A model generated the notes under the pieces. It was not told the DNA's origin. It saw only the letters and a program-made list of their open reading frames with translations, and searched no databases. The position numbers and the translations under genes were made by a program. A stretch of DNA of 64,000 nt, from NCBI GenBank assembly GCA_963556145.1, contig OY744464.1, positions 4,402,001 through 4,466,000 on the forward strand, given 5' to 3'. The stretch's first letter is position 1. Every line of letters begins with the position of its first letter. Positions 36,808 to 46,627 of the stretch are shown here, piece by piece. The DNA is from Hygrocybe punicea (lineage: Eukaryota; Basidiomycota; Agaricomycetes; Agaricales; Hygrophoraceae).

Positions 36808-37379
36808 ATGTCCGCTACCTCTGCCCTACCCGATTTTTACTACGCAATATTTGCGTTCTATGAGCCAGCATTGTCGATCATCGGCTTTATTGGTGCAATT
36901 ATTGATCCCAAGACGGTCAGTGCCACTTGAGTGTATCATTATTTTCTGCGAGGCATCCTTATCGATTTCTCATACGCTAGGTCCATGATCAGCAGGCACC
37001 TTGGAGGTCTGGTGCATCTCCATCAGAACAACTCCCGCTTGCCTCCTTGGTAACAGTCGTGCAGCTTGCCCACGTCTGCGCCCTGATGGGCCTCATCAAC
37101 GTCTTTGTTCTGTCCGCTGCTCGCCAACTTCGCTCACAACCCGCACTGCAAGAGAAGGTCGTTACATCTTTGCTCATGCCCCTTTTAATTGGGGATGTTC
37201 TCCACATTTCTGTGACCCTGTGGGCCTTGGGGGATGTTCGGTGGCATGTAACTGAATGGAGCGCCGTGCTGTGGGCCACAATCATACTTGGATTGTCGCT
37301 TTTGATTCCCCGGATTACATGGCACTTGGGCATCGGACGTTATGTCCACAGCAGAGACGCTCGGGCCAGAAAGGCGTGA
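36808..37379 (+). CDS. Small four-helix membrane protein (DUF7704-like)
   Basis: Two exons split after KT by an intron with a GTCAGT donor and a GCTAG acceptor. Exon 1 encodes MSATSALPDFYYAIFAFYEP and a hydrophobic helix with IIGFIGAI. Exon 2 has three more hydrophobic helices: AHVCALMGLINVFVLSAA, VVTSLLMPLLIGDVLHISVT and EWSAVLWATIILGLSLLIPR, and ends in a short basic tail (SRDARARKA). The FYEP motif in the first helix and the GDVLHI motif in the third match the small membrane protein family common in filamentous fungi annotated as DUF7704; I base this on recall of the family, not a search. No function is known. Stop TGA at 37377-37379. Confidence 0.7.
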
Positions 37380-37761
37380 GGAGGGTCGGCTGTGGTGTAT
37401 CAGTTACTCTAGTGAGTGTTAGGGCACTGCGTGCATGACGTGTCCTGTTGCTGACGTCTTGTCAGTTTTATAAGTTATATCATTTCGGTTGTGAGAAATT
37501 AGATAAGCAAGGGACAGGTCTACTGTTTCTTTCTTTCTTTCCACACTTATCACAGGTCAAGAGTGTTATCGATTTGCCATTCTTTCCCACCGCCGGAGTC
37601 CATTTACAAATTACTGGTTCTGATAATCTCCTAGGGCCAGGCCAGGCTTTCGCAACGGCCGTCACCGGCGGCGCTACTGTACCCCACACTCCAACGCATT
37701 CTCTACGCCTTTTCCCGGCCGATAGATTGACCACGTCTCACACTGCCAATCTCCGGTTCGG
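37380..37761. other. Intergenic region with no supported gene
   Basis: Plus-strand frame 37448-37786 is open but has no recognisable motif, and I do not accept it as a gene. The region probably holds 3' UTRs of the DUF7704-like gene and of the minus-strand fragment that follows. Confidence 0.4.
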
Positions 37762-38080
37762 TTATATCCTACCGTCTTTTTCATAACTGCTACGCCCTAA
37801 TGGTGTCAAGTCCAACCACGATGTTAGACGCCCTACTGACGCCCACTGCAAATTAATGCGTGCGCTTTTGACATTCGTGTTTGCCATGTCAACGTCCATT
37901 CCGATTGTCAAGAAAGCATGATCATGAGGTGTTGCAGCAAGCGTAGCCAATGTCTACATTGCACAGGGATTAGTTGTTCGCTTTACTTACGTCTCAAGGT
38001 ACTTGAGGAGTAAATTTAGGAGACGTCCGTGACGTTGGTTATACCAAGACAGAACCGCCCCAAATACAATTCTAATACAA
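37762..38080 (-). pseudogene. Orphan spliced coding fragment, start not found
   Basis: Two minus-strand exons join cleanly: the first contains VFGAVLSWYNQRHGRLLNLL and LKYLET, a GTAAGT donor interrupts a Thr codon, and after a TGTAG acceptor the second runs LATLAATPHDHAFLTIG, MDVDMANTNVKSARINLQ and WASVGRLTSWLDLTPLG to TAA at 37762. The amino-acid texture is that of a globular conserved protein, not random translation. Upstream the frame stays open to about 38167 but has no ATG, and the first 70 bp run into the VID27 stop codon. I could not identify the family. It is either the 3' part of a gene whose start needs an unusual splice, or a truncated relic. It is on the same strand as VID27, directly downstream. 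Confidence 0.4.
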
Positions 38081-38147
38081 CAATACTTTATCTGACTGCC
38101 AGACGAGACCAAAAATCCAATGGTACATCCCGTCCATTGTTTAATTT

Positions 38148-41063
38148 TTAATACGGGCTATATACGATGCCTGCAGTACTCCGGCGGTCAGTGCCTAGAG
38201 AAACCCGAGTGGGTTTCCTCAGGTGACTCTTGTTGATTGCCAGAACATTGTTCTGCAGAGCAACGATCTACAACGTGGGCACAATTGTAAGTATGAGTAA
38301 TAGAAAATGATACCACACGTACAATCTGTTTATCATCGCCAAATTTGAAGTTATCTTGCACAACATGATCCTCATACCTGTCGTTGAAGTATGGTAAGGA
38401 TGCAATGTGAATATGATGAAAACGTAGTCACGAACTTCTTGATATCATACTTTCCGAGTTGCCCTTTCTTTACCTTGGCAAAGTCCCATGCGATGACATA
38501 CTGCCCTGTTGATGTGATGATTGCATTCTCATCTTGTCCTTCTCCTTGGTTGAACCTTGTGAAAGAACTCAGTCAATGACGCTTTTAAGTTATTATCCAA
38601 CGAATTTCTGACCTGGCAGGAGTGAAAGATATATCATGATTCATGTATGCAACATGCTCGGTCCTGAGCTGCAGCCTACATGGCATGGGCTTCGCCGAAG
38701 CAGGGAAGCTACGATCGAAGCCCAAGCTTCCTGCGAATCGGCCGTCTCCGATCAGAGTGTCGATCAACAGCAAATACGTCTTCGTAGTCGCCACAATCCA
38801 CCGACCGTCAGCGGTCACGTCGATACCAACAATAGGATCACCAAGCGGGGGCAACGCAGTCTTCGCATTCTTGCCAATGGAGTCAAAGAGCCGGATATCA
38901 CCTTTTGAGCTCGCAACAGCAACTTTCCCTGACGCAGTCGTCGTCACGCCTGAAAACGCATTCTTGGTCGTGTATTGTTTATACTGGCTGTCGACCATCT
39001 TGTTGCCCGAAAGGCGCGGATCGATACGGAACAGGGCGTTGTGCGAGATTCCGACAAGAGTTTGTTCCGGTGTTGTTTGCGCAAACTTTGTGGCTGGAGC
39101 GAGATGGTCGACAGTGATATCATCATCAACTTTCCATTCTTCCACAATCTTGCCGCGCTCGATATCCATGTTGTAGAGTGAATGAGGAGCGGTAGGATTC
39201 ATCAGGACCATCTTGGAGTCTCGATCGTGCAGCATGACCTTCAATTCCTGGAGTTATGCCTTGTGGACGAGTGAGAAGACCAAAAAATACAAACATGATC
39301 TGGCTTGAACTCGATTCCTTTCGGCGTAGCAATCTTGCTGATGGTGGCATAATATTTGACTTCATTGTCGCCGGAATGCCTGAACACCCCTATGTTACTC
39401 CCGCGCACGACGTATGAACGATCACCTTTGTATCCGACCGCAAGCTGGGAATTACGGTCGCCTTCCGGGAGTGGAGGAACGTCTTCGTCCACGTCTTCTT
39501 CATCTTTTTCGTCCTCTTCATCCTATATCAACGATTATGCTAAGAAAATATGTACTGGAGGCCTACCGTCGTCGAGATATAACTCCGCTTGCACTGTCTC
39601 GTCATCCTCCTCCTCGCCTTCAACATCACGCATCTCAACATCTTCGTTCGAGCTACGAACATAATCTTGCTCTTCTCTCTGTGCAAGTTTAATTCAGCAT
39701 CGCTAGCGAGCGATTCCCCCGAACGTTTGCTCACTTTCATCTTCTCCCACGAAATCTGATGCAAACTTTCCCATAAAGCTTGGGTGTACGCACTCAGAAA
39801 CGCTGAATACGGTTCCTCTCCGAAGAATCTGAGGCACCAACTGCTTTGCTTGCCGTTATCGGTGAGATGGTTCCAGGTGAAGGACTTCATGTTGTTTGCC
39901 CACCGCTGGTTCATCGCGGGTGAGATCTTGTGAGCCAGTAGAGTCCCATCTTCACTGGACACCATCAACCAATATTCGAACCCAGAACCGGTCCGCCGTA
40001 TAATCTCGGCCGTGTAATGGTCTCTTGCATTCTCCCCTAGCTCTTCGTCTGGCTTCAGGAATTTCTGCAAGTCCAGATCCCACCGGTAGAGCTCGACATG
40101 TTGAGCGAACAAAACGGTCGAGGAACTGAATAGATTCTCTGTGAAGCTCTTCACGGGCCTTGCTGTAAATAAAAAAAGTCGTAAGAAACGATCTGCGGAG
40201 TAGAAAGGAAGTTGACGTACTCGGAGAAGAAACAGCAGTCTGTTTGCGGTTGGGGGGTTTCCGCTGCGGAGTAGATTTCTCGATATTCGGGGGTCTGTGA
40301 TAGTTGAGATTAATATGACGAAATCGCTATGAAGACCGACCGCCAGATGAACTCTTCAATATCTTTATCCTGAGTAGCACTTGCACTCCTCTTGTATTTG
40401 CGCTCGTACATTGCCCGGTACATACACGTCTCGAAGAACGCGCGTGTGGGCCCGTTGGTTCCAGAAGCAACGAATTCATAGAATTCATCAACATCGCCCT
40501 CGAGATCGCGCCAGACGAGGGTAGGTTCGCCATCTGTTTCACCTGTGCGAAATTCCAATTCTTCGCTGATAAGAAACACCCTTTCTTCGTCGGCTGCAGC
40601 AGAACATTTTAAGATAAAGATGCTCCAACGAGAACTTGCGAAGGAAGGCCACGAACTTTCGTCCTCGTCCTCTAATAGCTCCTGGTCCCCATCTTCGTAC
40701 ACTCTGGTTATGACAAGCTGAAAATTGTGCTCGACAGCGGGAAAACGACGGATGGTCGCCATTGCTTCATTATATCTGAATAGCTATGTGAGGACAAAGG
40801 TTTCGGTGTAAAGTTGGGACGTACATGCACTCCCTAGAGGAGCGAATGTTTTCCGGTCGGACAAGGTGTAGTTGCCCGGTAGATATCTTTACCACTTCCG
40901 CGGCATTTGGATCCTCTGGCGATATATTATGTGAGTTGTGTCTTCAAAATGAGTTCGCAACCAGTCTCACGCCAAACTTTCCCGATCACTGCGTCAATAT
41001 CCATGAGACAACAAGCACAACATGACGTGAAGGATTGTGCTTACGACTCCTGAAGATGTTCAT
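38148..41063 (-). CDS. VID27: VID27-like protein (vacuolar import and degradation / PH-like plus WD-type beta propeller)
   Basis: Vid27 is a cytosolic fungal protein linked in yeast to vacuolar import and degradation; its mechanism is not well known. The N-terminus was rebuilt across three introns: MNIFRS, then LIGKVWQD, then GQLHLVRPENIRSSRECIYN, then EAMATIRRFPAVEHNFQLV. An ATG at 40762 would truncate this, so the start at 41063 is preferred. The central part has the PH-like region (FAQHVELYRWDLDLQKFL; EYWLMVSSEDGTLLAHKIS), then an acidic tract (DEEDEKDEEDVDEDVPPLPE). The C-terminal VID27 core has VVRGSNIGVFRH, MVLMNPTAPHSLYNMDIERG and beta-propeller strands (VAVASSKGDIRLFDSIG; GIDVTADGRWIVATTKTYLL). 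It ends with IITSTGQYVIAWDF, DNFKFGDDKQI, then RKPTRVSLG and GIVYSPY with TAA at 38148. About ten exons. Confidence 0.93.
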
Positions 41064-41256
41064 GGTGGAGACTCGGAGAATTAATGACACCCGAAAGCGT
41101 GACAGGCCTCACGAGACGTCACACAAACGCGTGACGAGGTGAATGACGAGAACAAAGATTAATATTGTGTACGATGATCAGGAACCAGCTCACCGCTGCC
41201 ACCACAGATAATTTGCAATTGTGAAATGGTGCAATTGTACAGTGGAAGCGAATGCG

Positions 41257-41265
41257 TATAAAAAA
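41257..41265 (+). promoter_or_regulatory. TATA box of the 124-residue orphan gene
   Basis: TATAAAAAA followed by GGG, 91 bp upstream of the ATG at 41356. Assigned by sequence and position. Confidence 0.45.
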
Positions 41266-41355
41266 GGGAATTTCGAGTTTGAGAAGATGGAATAGCTGAG
41301 CTTGTTTACATTATTCACGGCTCCGTCGTTAACGTTGTCTTCTTTGCCGATTCCC

Positions 41356-41814
41356 ATGTCGACCTTGAGATCGTCCCCGTTGGCAACATCGCCAGGTATT
41401 CCTTACAACACTCCCTCTTGTCCCGATATTGATATCAAGAACAAGACCCGCCCATAACTCCCGATTCCAGGATCCGGAATCGCAAATCCAACATTGATCC
41501 TTCGACCTTGCGTATTGCTGGAGAGGCAAGCACCACCATTTCTAGTTATGTTACTTTGTACAGGCATTGAAACATTGTAGTATGTTTAGTTCCTGTCGAG
41601 CAGCAGCAGCACGGCGTCGCCAACCTCTACGTTTTCCGATCTGACTAGCAGGTTCAACGATCCTTCACGAGCCAGCTTGCGCAGCGTCGTGACCACAACG
41701 CCTCAAAGTACGCCGCCAGGCCGAAGAGTCGTAATTCGATCAGATCCTACACTTTTAACTTGTTTCGACCCGGCGGACAAGGAGCTCTATGACCTCTGGG
41801 CGCCGAAGAACTGA
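41356..41814 (+). CDS. Small orphan protein ending in a DKELYDLWAPKN motif
   Basis: Three exons (41356-41395, 41440-41549, 41590-41814) join in phase to 124 codons: MSTLRSSPLATSPEQDPPIT, then SRIRNRKSNIDPSTLRIAGE, a poly-Ser stretch, SDLTSRFNDPSRASL, and a compact end PTLLTCFDPADKELYDLW-APKN. Introns are 44 and 40 nt; the second uses a GTTACT donor, which is weak. The Ser/Thr/Pro-rich body looks disordered, with a short acidic-aromatic C-terminal motif that may be a docking or recognition peptide (inference). I recall similar C-terminal motifs in hypothetical proteins of agaricomycetes but cannot name a function. A TATA box lies 91 bp upstream. Fragments resembling it occur just downstream (41947-42036, 42510-42610). 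Confidence 0.6.
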
Positions 41815-41946
41815 AATCTAGCGGAAGATTTGTTTGTGCTGGCAACACTTTTGTCAATGCGGCTGTTGTTGTTTTCTCTAAGGTTATTCAGTGATGCAGT
41901 ACTGGTTGGTCCTTCTGTCCAAGAACTCCAATAAAAACATGTGCTC

Positions 41947-42036
41947 GACGATCGCCTGATTCCGTGTCTCTTGTAACTTGTTTCCACAGCCTTGGAGCCT
42001 CCTGATCTCTAGGCACCGAAGAAGTGAATCTGGCCG
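41947..42036 (+). pseudogene. Degenerate copy of the orphan gene 3' end
   Basis: The stretch resembles 41723-41820, the last exon of the orphan gene. Shared segments include TTGTAACTTGTTTC against TTTTAACTTGTTTC and CTCTAGGCACCGAAGAAGTGA against CTCTGGGCGCCGAAGAACTGA. In the copy the Trp codon of the DLWAPK motif is a TAG stop and the spacing before it has shifted, so it cannot encode the motif. It lies about 220 bp downstream, same orientation, consistent with a decayed tandem duplicate. Confidence 0.5.
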
Positions 42037-42509
42037 ATAATACGATTTGCGTTGATCCCAATGCACATATGGAGATGCAGTCGTCGGGTGATACTGACAT
42101 GATGACACGGACTCATATTTTTCTAGGAGCGTCTATTCGTATTGCTGTCCATAATGATTGCCAGCTCGCGGACATGTACAGTTGCGTTCTGAATGTCCGG
42201 TTATAAAACTCGAAAACTGACTTGTTGGGAGTTATTGCGTTCCTCAGAATGGATATATAAAAGATATAACGACGACCGAGATTACAAACGGATATTTCAT
42301 AATGGCAAGAGTTTGTAGACATCAAAGCAAGACCGTTTAGCTTTGCTAGTGTCGTGCTTCCTATCAGCATTAGCATTCCTCGCCCTGCAAACCCATTCAT
42401 AGACCACGCCTATCTTTATTTTCTACATTTCGGGGCAGTGTTTTTTTTGTCTCCTGAGTACTTTCGCCTTGTTCAACGGGCTTGATCGTTGCTTAAGCTT
42501 CTTTCGGGG

Positions 42510-42610
42510 AGCAAATGGATGGTTGCCACGGTCCTTGGCGAATACAATACGCTCCTGCTCCTGCAATGAGGTTTGCGTCCCCGACATTGACATCGTCTTT
42601 AGCTTCCGCT
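42510..42610 (+). pseudogene. Possible degenerate copy of the orphan gene 5' end
   Basis: The segment GCGTCCCCGACATTGACATC resembles TTGTCCCGATATTGATATC in the first intron of the orphan gene, and flanking bases align loosely (TTGGCGAATACAATACGCTCC against TTGGCAACATCGCCAGGTATT). No intact frame remains. A TATA-like box lies 250 bp upstream. The match is short, so this is tentative. Confidence 0.25.
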
Positions 42611-43357
42611 ACACGGATCGATCGGTACCGCATGTGAACCCTGAAAGTCAGTGACGGGCTATACATTAATATTGTAGACCTGTTTATCATCCCTCTGATG
42701 ATGAGTACTCATAGCCATGTGCATTTATTGCAGCAGACTATGTCGTCTTAGCCAGCTATCGCAGTATTTTGGTTGCAACAAACTTCTCCTAATCTTGCCC
42801 TAGCGACCAGGTAAACCCTGACGTCTGTTTCTCGACGGCGAATTTCAGCTGATCTGGATTTTAGGCAATATATGGGGTGTTTCTCTATCAGCTCATGGGC
42901 TCCACGCTGCTCTGAAAGGCGTGCCATGTGGGTACTCAACGGGCTGGATTTTCGCCACGGCTGATCGCCGTTTACAGACCGTCCTCGGTGGCCTTTCCCT
43001 GCAATTGCTCTCGTTGTTCACTTGCATCTACCTCGTGCCCTTGTTACGGGTACGCAAGCAGGTATGGGCCATGGACCAGGCAGACCCTGGTGTCGGCCCT
43101 GCAGGGCGCCTTAGTTGTCAGCTACGCCGATGCGTACGATTCCTTCCTTGTGCCTCCTTGTAGGCAAGTGATCAATCTCCGTCCGCCGTTCTGGCCTGGT
43201 CGATTCCTGGTGTTACAGATACTGCCGCTCGACAATCACCAAAACGGAGGCAAAAGAATGTTAGTCTAGAAATCCATTTGCCCCAATGATGTTGGCACTT
43301 GACAGATTCCACTTAGTAGTAGAATAGACCCTTTTTGATTGCTAAGGACGTAAGAGT

Positions 43358-43996
43358 CTATAAGCCACTCAAGAAGGTAGCGAGTCCTCCAACGCCAAAC
43401 TGTCCATCCCGCTTTGCTAGGCGGTCTTGTTCTTCCTTTTCCCGATTGCGCAAAAGCATCTCCTGTAGACCCGATCTCTTCTTTGGACGACTCTTCCGAC
43501 GTGCGGCGGTAGTTGGTGAGACAGTTGACTTGGTGAAGTCCGGACAAGAGAATGAGGGCGATGTGATTTCTGGAGGGCGATGTGGTGATGAGAAGTGAAC
43601 TTGCTCGTGAACTGGTGTGGTGTGCTCTTCCTGACGAACGGGGACAACAAGGTGCCGAGGCGAATGTCGGCGACCTCGGTTTGGGAACAATGAGGCATTC
43701 CCTCGTTCCAAGGGGACGCGTTGACGGTAACCACAGACGTGACAGGACCTCTGCAGGATTCTTTGTGACAATGCCGGTGTGCCTGCGATTGTCCGGACGC
43801 TTTTGAGTCGACGGAGTGTGAGCTCGCCATCGCCGTTGAGGAGAAAGGAGCCGCATTTTGTGCAGTGAGTTGTGTCGACGGAGGAGATGTTGGGAGAGTG
43901 AATGAGGCGAGCACGGGCTGCATGGAGAGCGGCAAGGGCTGGGGAGAGACCGAGGAGGACGAGAGGGAGAGAGAGCTGAAAGTGCGCGGTTGCCAT
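43358..43996 (-). CDS. RNase MRP/P protein subunit of the RPR2/SNM1/RPP21 type
   Basis: Rpr2/Rpp21/Snm1 proteins bind the RNA of RNase P or RNase MRP, which process pre-tRNA and pre-rRNA. The single-exon frame has an N-terminal hydrophobic helix region (LPLVLLGLSPALAALHAAR), then a four-Cys zinc site, HCTKCGSFLL and RSCHVCGYRQRV, with conserved Arg-rich spacer (LTLRRLKSVRT) between. The C-terminal tail is basic and has KKRSGLQEMLLRNREKEEQD followed by GVGGLATFLSGL, a motif I associate with fungal Snm1-like proteins. Whether it serves MRP or P cannot be told. The start ATG at 43996 gives 212 residues. No intron is needed. Confidence 0.75.
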   Translation of the reverse strand: MATAHFQLSLPLVLLGLSPALAALHAARARLIHSPNISSVDTTHCTKCGSFLLNGDGELTLRRLKSVRTIAGTPALSQRILQRSCHVCGYRQRVPLERGNASLFPNRGRRHSPRHLVVPVRQEEHTTPVHEQVHFSSPHRPPEITSPSFSCPDFTKSTVSPTTAARRKSRPKKRSGLQEMLLRNREKEEQDRLAKRDGQFGVGGLATFLSGL

Positions 43997-44035
43997 ACGA
44001 GTACCTAGAAAGGAAATAATGATGATATCTTTTTG

Positions 44036-44105
44036 TTCATTTTTGTTTATTGTTTATTGTTCTTTTATTGTTCTTTGTATTGTTTATTGTTCTTTGTAAT
44101 TTTTG
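44036..44105 (+). repeat. T-rich simple repeat (TTGTTTATTGTTCTTT units)
   Basis: Imperfect tandem units of TTGTTTATTGTTCTTT are repeated about three to four times in the short promoter between the divergent SNM1-like and BTB genes. Translation into a hydrophobic string (FIVLLLFFVLFIVL) is an artefact of composition. Confidence 0.6.
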
Positions 44106-44161
44106 TCCCAATGTGTGTCGCCTCTTTAAGCTTTGCGACTCCGACTCATACAACCACCACC

Positions 44162-45723
44162 ATGATCAGCCCACAACGCAGTCCACACTCGCCACCACGC
44201 ACACAACGTTCACCTCGCTCGCCTCGCTCGCCTCCCCTCATATCTTACCCCTTACCCATCGACCACCCACTTCCTCCCCCTTCCACTCCTCCAATGCCTT
44301 CTCACTCTCGCAAACCCTCAAATCCAATGTCCTGGCTGTCGCGCTCAAACACAACGTCCTCCAAGTCCCCACCCTATTCACCGTCCAAACCCGTCCGCAT
44401 TTCGGAACCCAAATTTAACAACATGTTCGACATGCTCAACAATCCCCGCAGCGGTCCCTTGGGTTCCGGTGCCACCGTCGTGAAAACACCCCACGAAGCC
44501 CTCTGTGGCTCCGCCGTTCATCTCACCTTCGAAGGAGTGGAAATTCGAGAGGAAGACGAAGAACGCGAGAACCGACCTGATCTAGACGCTGGTCCGTCAG
44601 AGGAGAAGCGTGACGCGAAGCTGCCTTCTCCACCTCAGAGCCCCCCTTTACCTTCGGTGCCTCTCTCTCCCATCAGGGGCCTCATCTTCCAGACTTCTCC
44701 AGAATTGGCTTCGAAACATGCAATCTCAGCTCCATCTTTGCCACCACAACCACCCGTCGAAATTGCGAAACGCCGTCCTTCATTGAAATTAAGGTCTCCC
44801 CCGATTTCCGAGTACTCTCACCCAGTCCCAGTCCCAGTCCTACCTTCACATATCACAGCTTCTCCACTACAGCCACCGTTTGAGGCCATATTGGTCTCGC
44901 CGGTGCTAACTTCCGCCGTTGATCTTTCAAAGGTCATTGTGTCTTTGGAAACTGGCACTACTACCCATCGAACGACGTTGAGCACGCTCACGTCCCGTCC
45001 GTCATGTCTTTCCACTTACCTCACCTCTCTTCTGCCAAATCCCAAGCAAGAAGACTCAGATGCTACGTCAACCCACTCCCACATAAGCAGTACTCCTTCT
45101 CCTTCCACCCCTGACAGTGCGTTTCACACCCTCTTCCAACATCACCTGGCATCCTCGGGTCTCGTCCCGCCTCCAACCACATCTTCCACCATTCATGTCT
45201 TCCTTGATCGGCCAAGTGCCCCGTAAGTCTGCTCTTATGCTCCCAAACACGACTAACCACATATTATCCCAGATATGCACACATCTTATCTTACTTACGT
45301 ACCATCCCGGCCACTCCCGGGTGTCCCGCAACCCTTCCCCATGGAGTGCAGCTAATATCATCCTCAATCTCACGCCTCGAGGCCCTTCTCGAGCTCCGCG
45401 ACGAAGCATGTTATCTCGACCTCGACGAACTCTACAAGCTGTGTACAGACGAAATTCGCCAGCGGCATGAGTTGTATAAGCGCGGGTGCAGCAGCAGTCG
45501 GGGCAGTGGCGTGTCCAACCACAGCTCGCACACCATGCATGACCGCATAGAACCAGACGCTCACTTCGTTTATCGCGACTCGTGTGAGACGAAGAGTATG
45601 ACCGTCAGCGTCAATGACATTGGAGTGCGGCCAGCCAGCGTCGATTTGCCCCGCTCCCCTGTTTCGCAGCGCAGACGAAGTCAGTCGCTTGTTAATATGG
45701 CGCCTCCTGTCGGCTGGATTTGA
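44162..45723 (+). CDS. BTB/POZ-domain protein with long Pro/Ser-rich N-terminus
   Basis: Two exons joined at a split Pro codon (GTAAGT donor near 45222, TATCCCAG acceptor). The first 290 residues are Pro/Ser/Arg-rich (SPRSPRSPPLISYPLP), with SNPMSWLSRSNTTSSKSP and an NMFDMLNNPRSGPLG segment. The BTB fold begins near VVKTPHEALCGSAVHLTFE and continues VSLETGTTTHRTTLSTLTSR, IHVFLDRPSAPYAHILSYLR and LELRDEACYLDLDELYKLC, matching the BTB/T1 pattern in which strand B3 leads to the FxxILxYLR helix. A long low-complexity insert splits the domain (about residues 320-350). BTB proteins dimerise and often act as cullin-3 adaptors or transcription factors; which applies here is unknown. ATG at 44162 is chosen because the upstream frame is the T-rich repeat. 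Confidence 0.72.
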
Positions 45724-45906
45724 TGTCTCGCTCAAATCTTCCTTTATTTTTCACGTCATGCATCTTTCACGCGACTTTGTAGTAATAGCAATCAGGGCAC
45801 TCTGTATCTACATCCTTATGCAAGCTGTATTCTCTACCCAATAAAGTGACTGAAACCACCCCTTGATTGACATGTTGCGCTAGTGTTGGTGAAGAGTAAC
45901 TCCGAG
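45724..45906. other. Convergent 3' region with polyadenylation signal
   Basis: The 183 bp between the BTB gene and NEDD8 stops includes AATAAA at 45841-45846 on the plus strand, a likely poly(A) signal for the BTB gene. Confidence 0.5.
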
Positions 45907-46378
45907 TCATTGCCCGCCGCGGAGGGCTAGTACGAGATGCAGCACTGCCCCAGCTGTGATGTTGAAATCCTTTGCAGTCTTGTCGTCGGGCCTGCGATCG
46001 ATAGCAAAAGTGATATGAGTGGTGCGATGGTATGAAATTCGCAACTGACATCTGTCTCCCACCAAAGATCAATCGCTGCTGTGGTGGTGGCACACCGGAC
46101 TGCTCCTCCACCTTTTCTTTGATGCGAGTGATCTGAACGAATAGAATCGATGATTAGCATATACGCAGTGGCGGGGGCTATAGGTCTGTTCGCCTTGTCT
46201 TCGGGGTCGATATCTAGCTCGATCTGTCGGTACAAACTTTAGTTATTCCTTTAGTGGCGTAGGAGATCCAGCGTATTCGAGCACCTCCTTGCCTGTTAGC
46301 GTCTGTAAACACATACGAGTCAGACAGAGGTTATCCCGGTGTGTGCGGTGGAATGCTCACCTTGACTTTGATCAACAT
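45907..46378 (-). CDS. RUB1: NEDD8/Rub1 ubiquitin-like protein
   Basis: NEDD8 is conjugated to cullins to switch on SCF-type ubiquitin ligases. Five exons join to exactly 77 codons: [42 protein letters not shown] with LIFGGRQM, and [20 protein letters not shown] ending LALRGGQ. Ala72 (ALRGG, where ubiquitin has Arg) marks NEDD8 rather than ubiquitin; the single Gln after GlyGly must be removed by a processing protease. The third intron (46133-46193) has a GC donor (AAG/GCGAAC); no GT in reach restores the frame. The gene lies 248 bp upstream of the stop of... in transcription order, downstream of SSD1 on the same strand. Confidence 0.96.
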
Positions 46379-46627
46379 TGTAGTGGCGGTAATACTTAAG
46401 GAGGATTTAAATTCAAGTTCAGCCTCAAAAGGACTTGCAATCGGTGGCAACATGAATATGATTTTCTTTGGCCAGGACAGCGCCTGAAACAACTACATAG
46501 GGCAGAACCACGGACGAAGACAAGGAAAGCGGCCAGGGAATTATGGAAGGTCAGTAAGGAGATGGGGCATGGATTTCAGGACTATTACAGTACAACGGGA
46601 CAGGACGAGTCGCTGAGTCAATGACAT

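Larger units (their letters stand above)
41815..43357. other. Gene-poor region with degenerate sequence
   Basis: This 1.5-kb stretch is the longest without an intact gene. It holds two fragments resembling the upstream orphan gene, listed separately, a TATA-like TATATAAAAG at 42254-42263, and open frames near 42921-43269 with hydrophobic translation (GLSLQLLSLFTCIYLVPLL) but no recognisable family or supported start. I read it as decayed sequence. No terminal inverted repeats or transposase motifs are seen. Confidence 0.45.

Noticed and set aside
37448..37786. Open frame of 112 codons on the plus strand
   Set aside because: No recognisable motif, no intron structure and no supported start; it partly overlaps the 3' end of the minus-strand fragment with better coding character.
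40310..40762. VID27 starting at the ATG at 40762
   Set aside because: Three upstream exons restore the conserved family N-terminus (MNIFRS, LIGKVW, GQLHLVRPENIRS) in frame, so the start at 41063 is better.
42921..43269. Two overlapping open frames with hydrophobic translation
   Set aside because: Neither has family motifs or a convincing splice structure, and they lie in the degenerate stretch next to the orphan gene.
41064..43357. Transposable element in the gene-poor stretch
   Set aside because: No transposase, reverse transcriptase or integrase motif, and no terminal repeats or target-site duplications were found by eye; decayed tandem copies of the orphan gene explain part of it.
44033..44161. 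N-terminal extension of the BTB protein through a hydrophobic string
   Set aside because: The string is translation of a T-rich simple repeat; the ATG at 44162 starts the Pro/Ser-rich protein directly.
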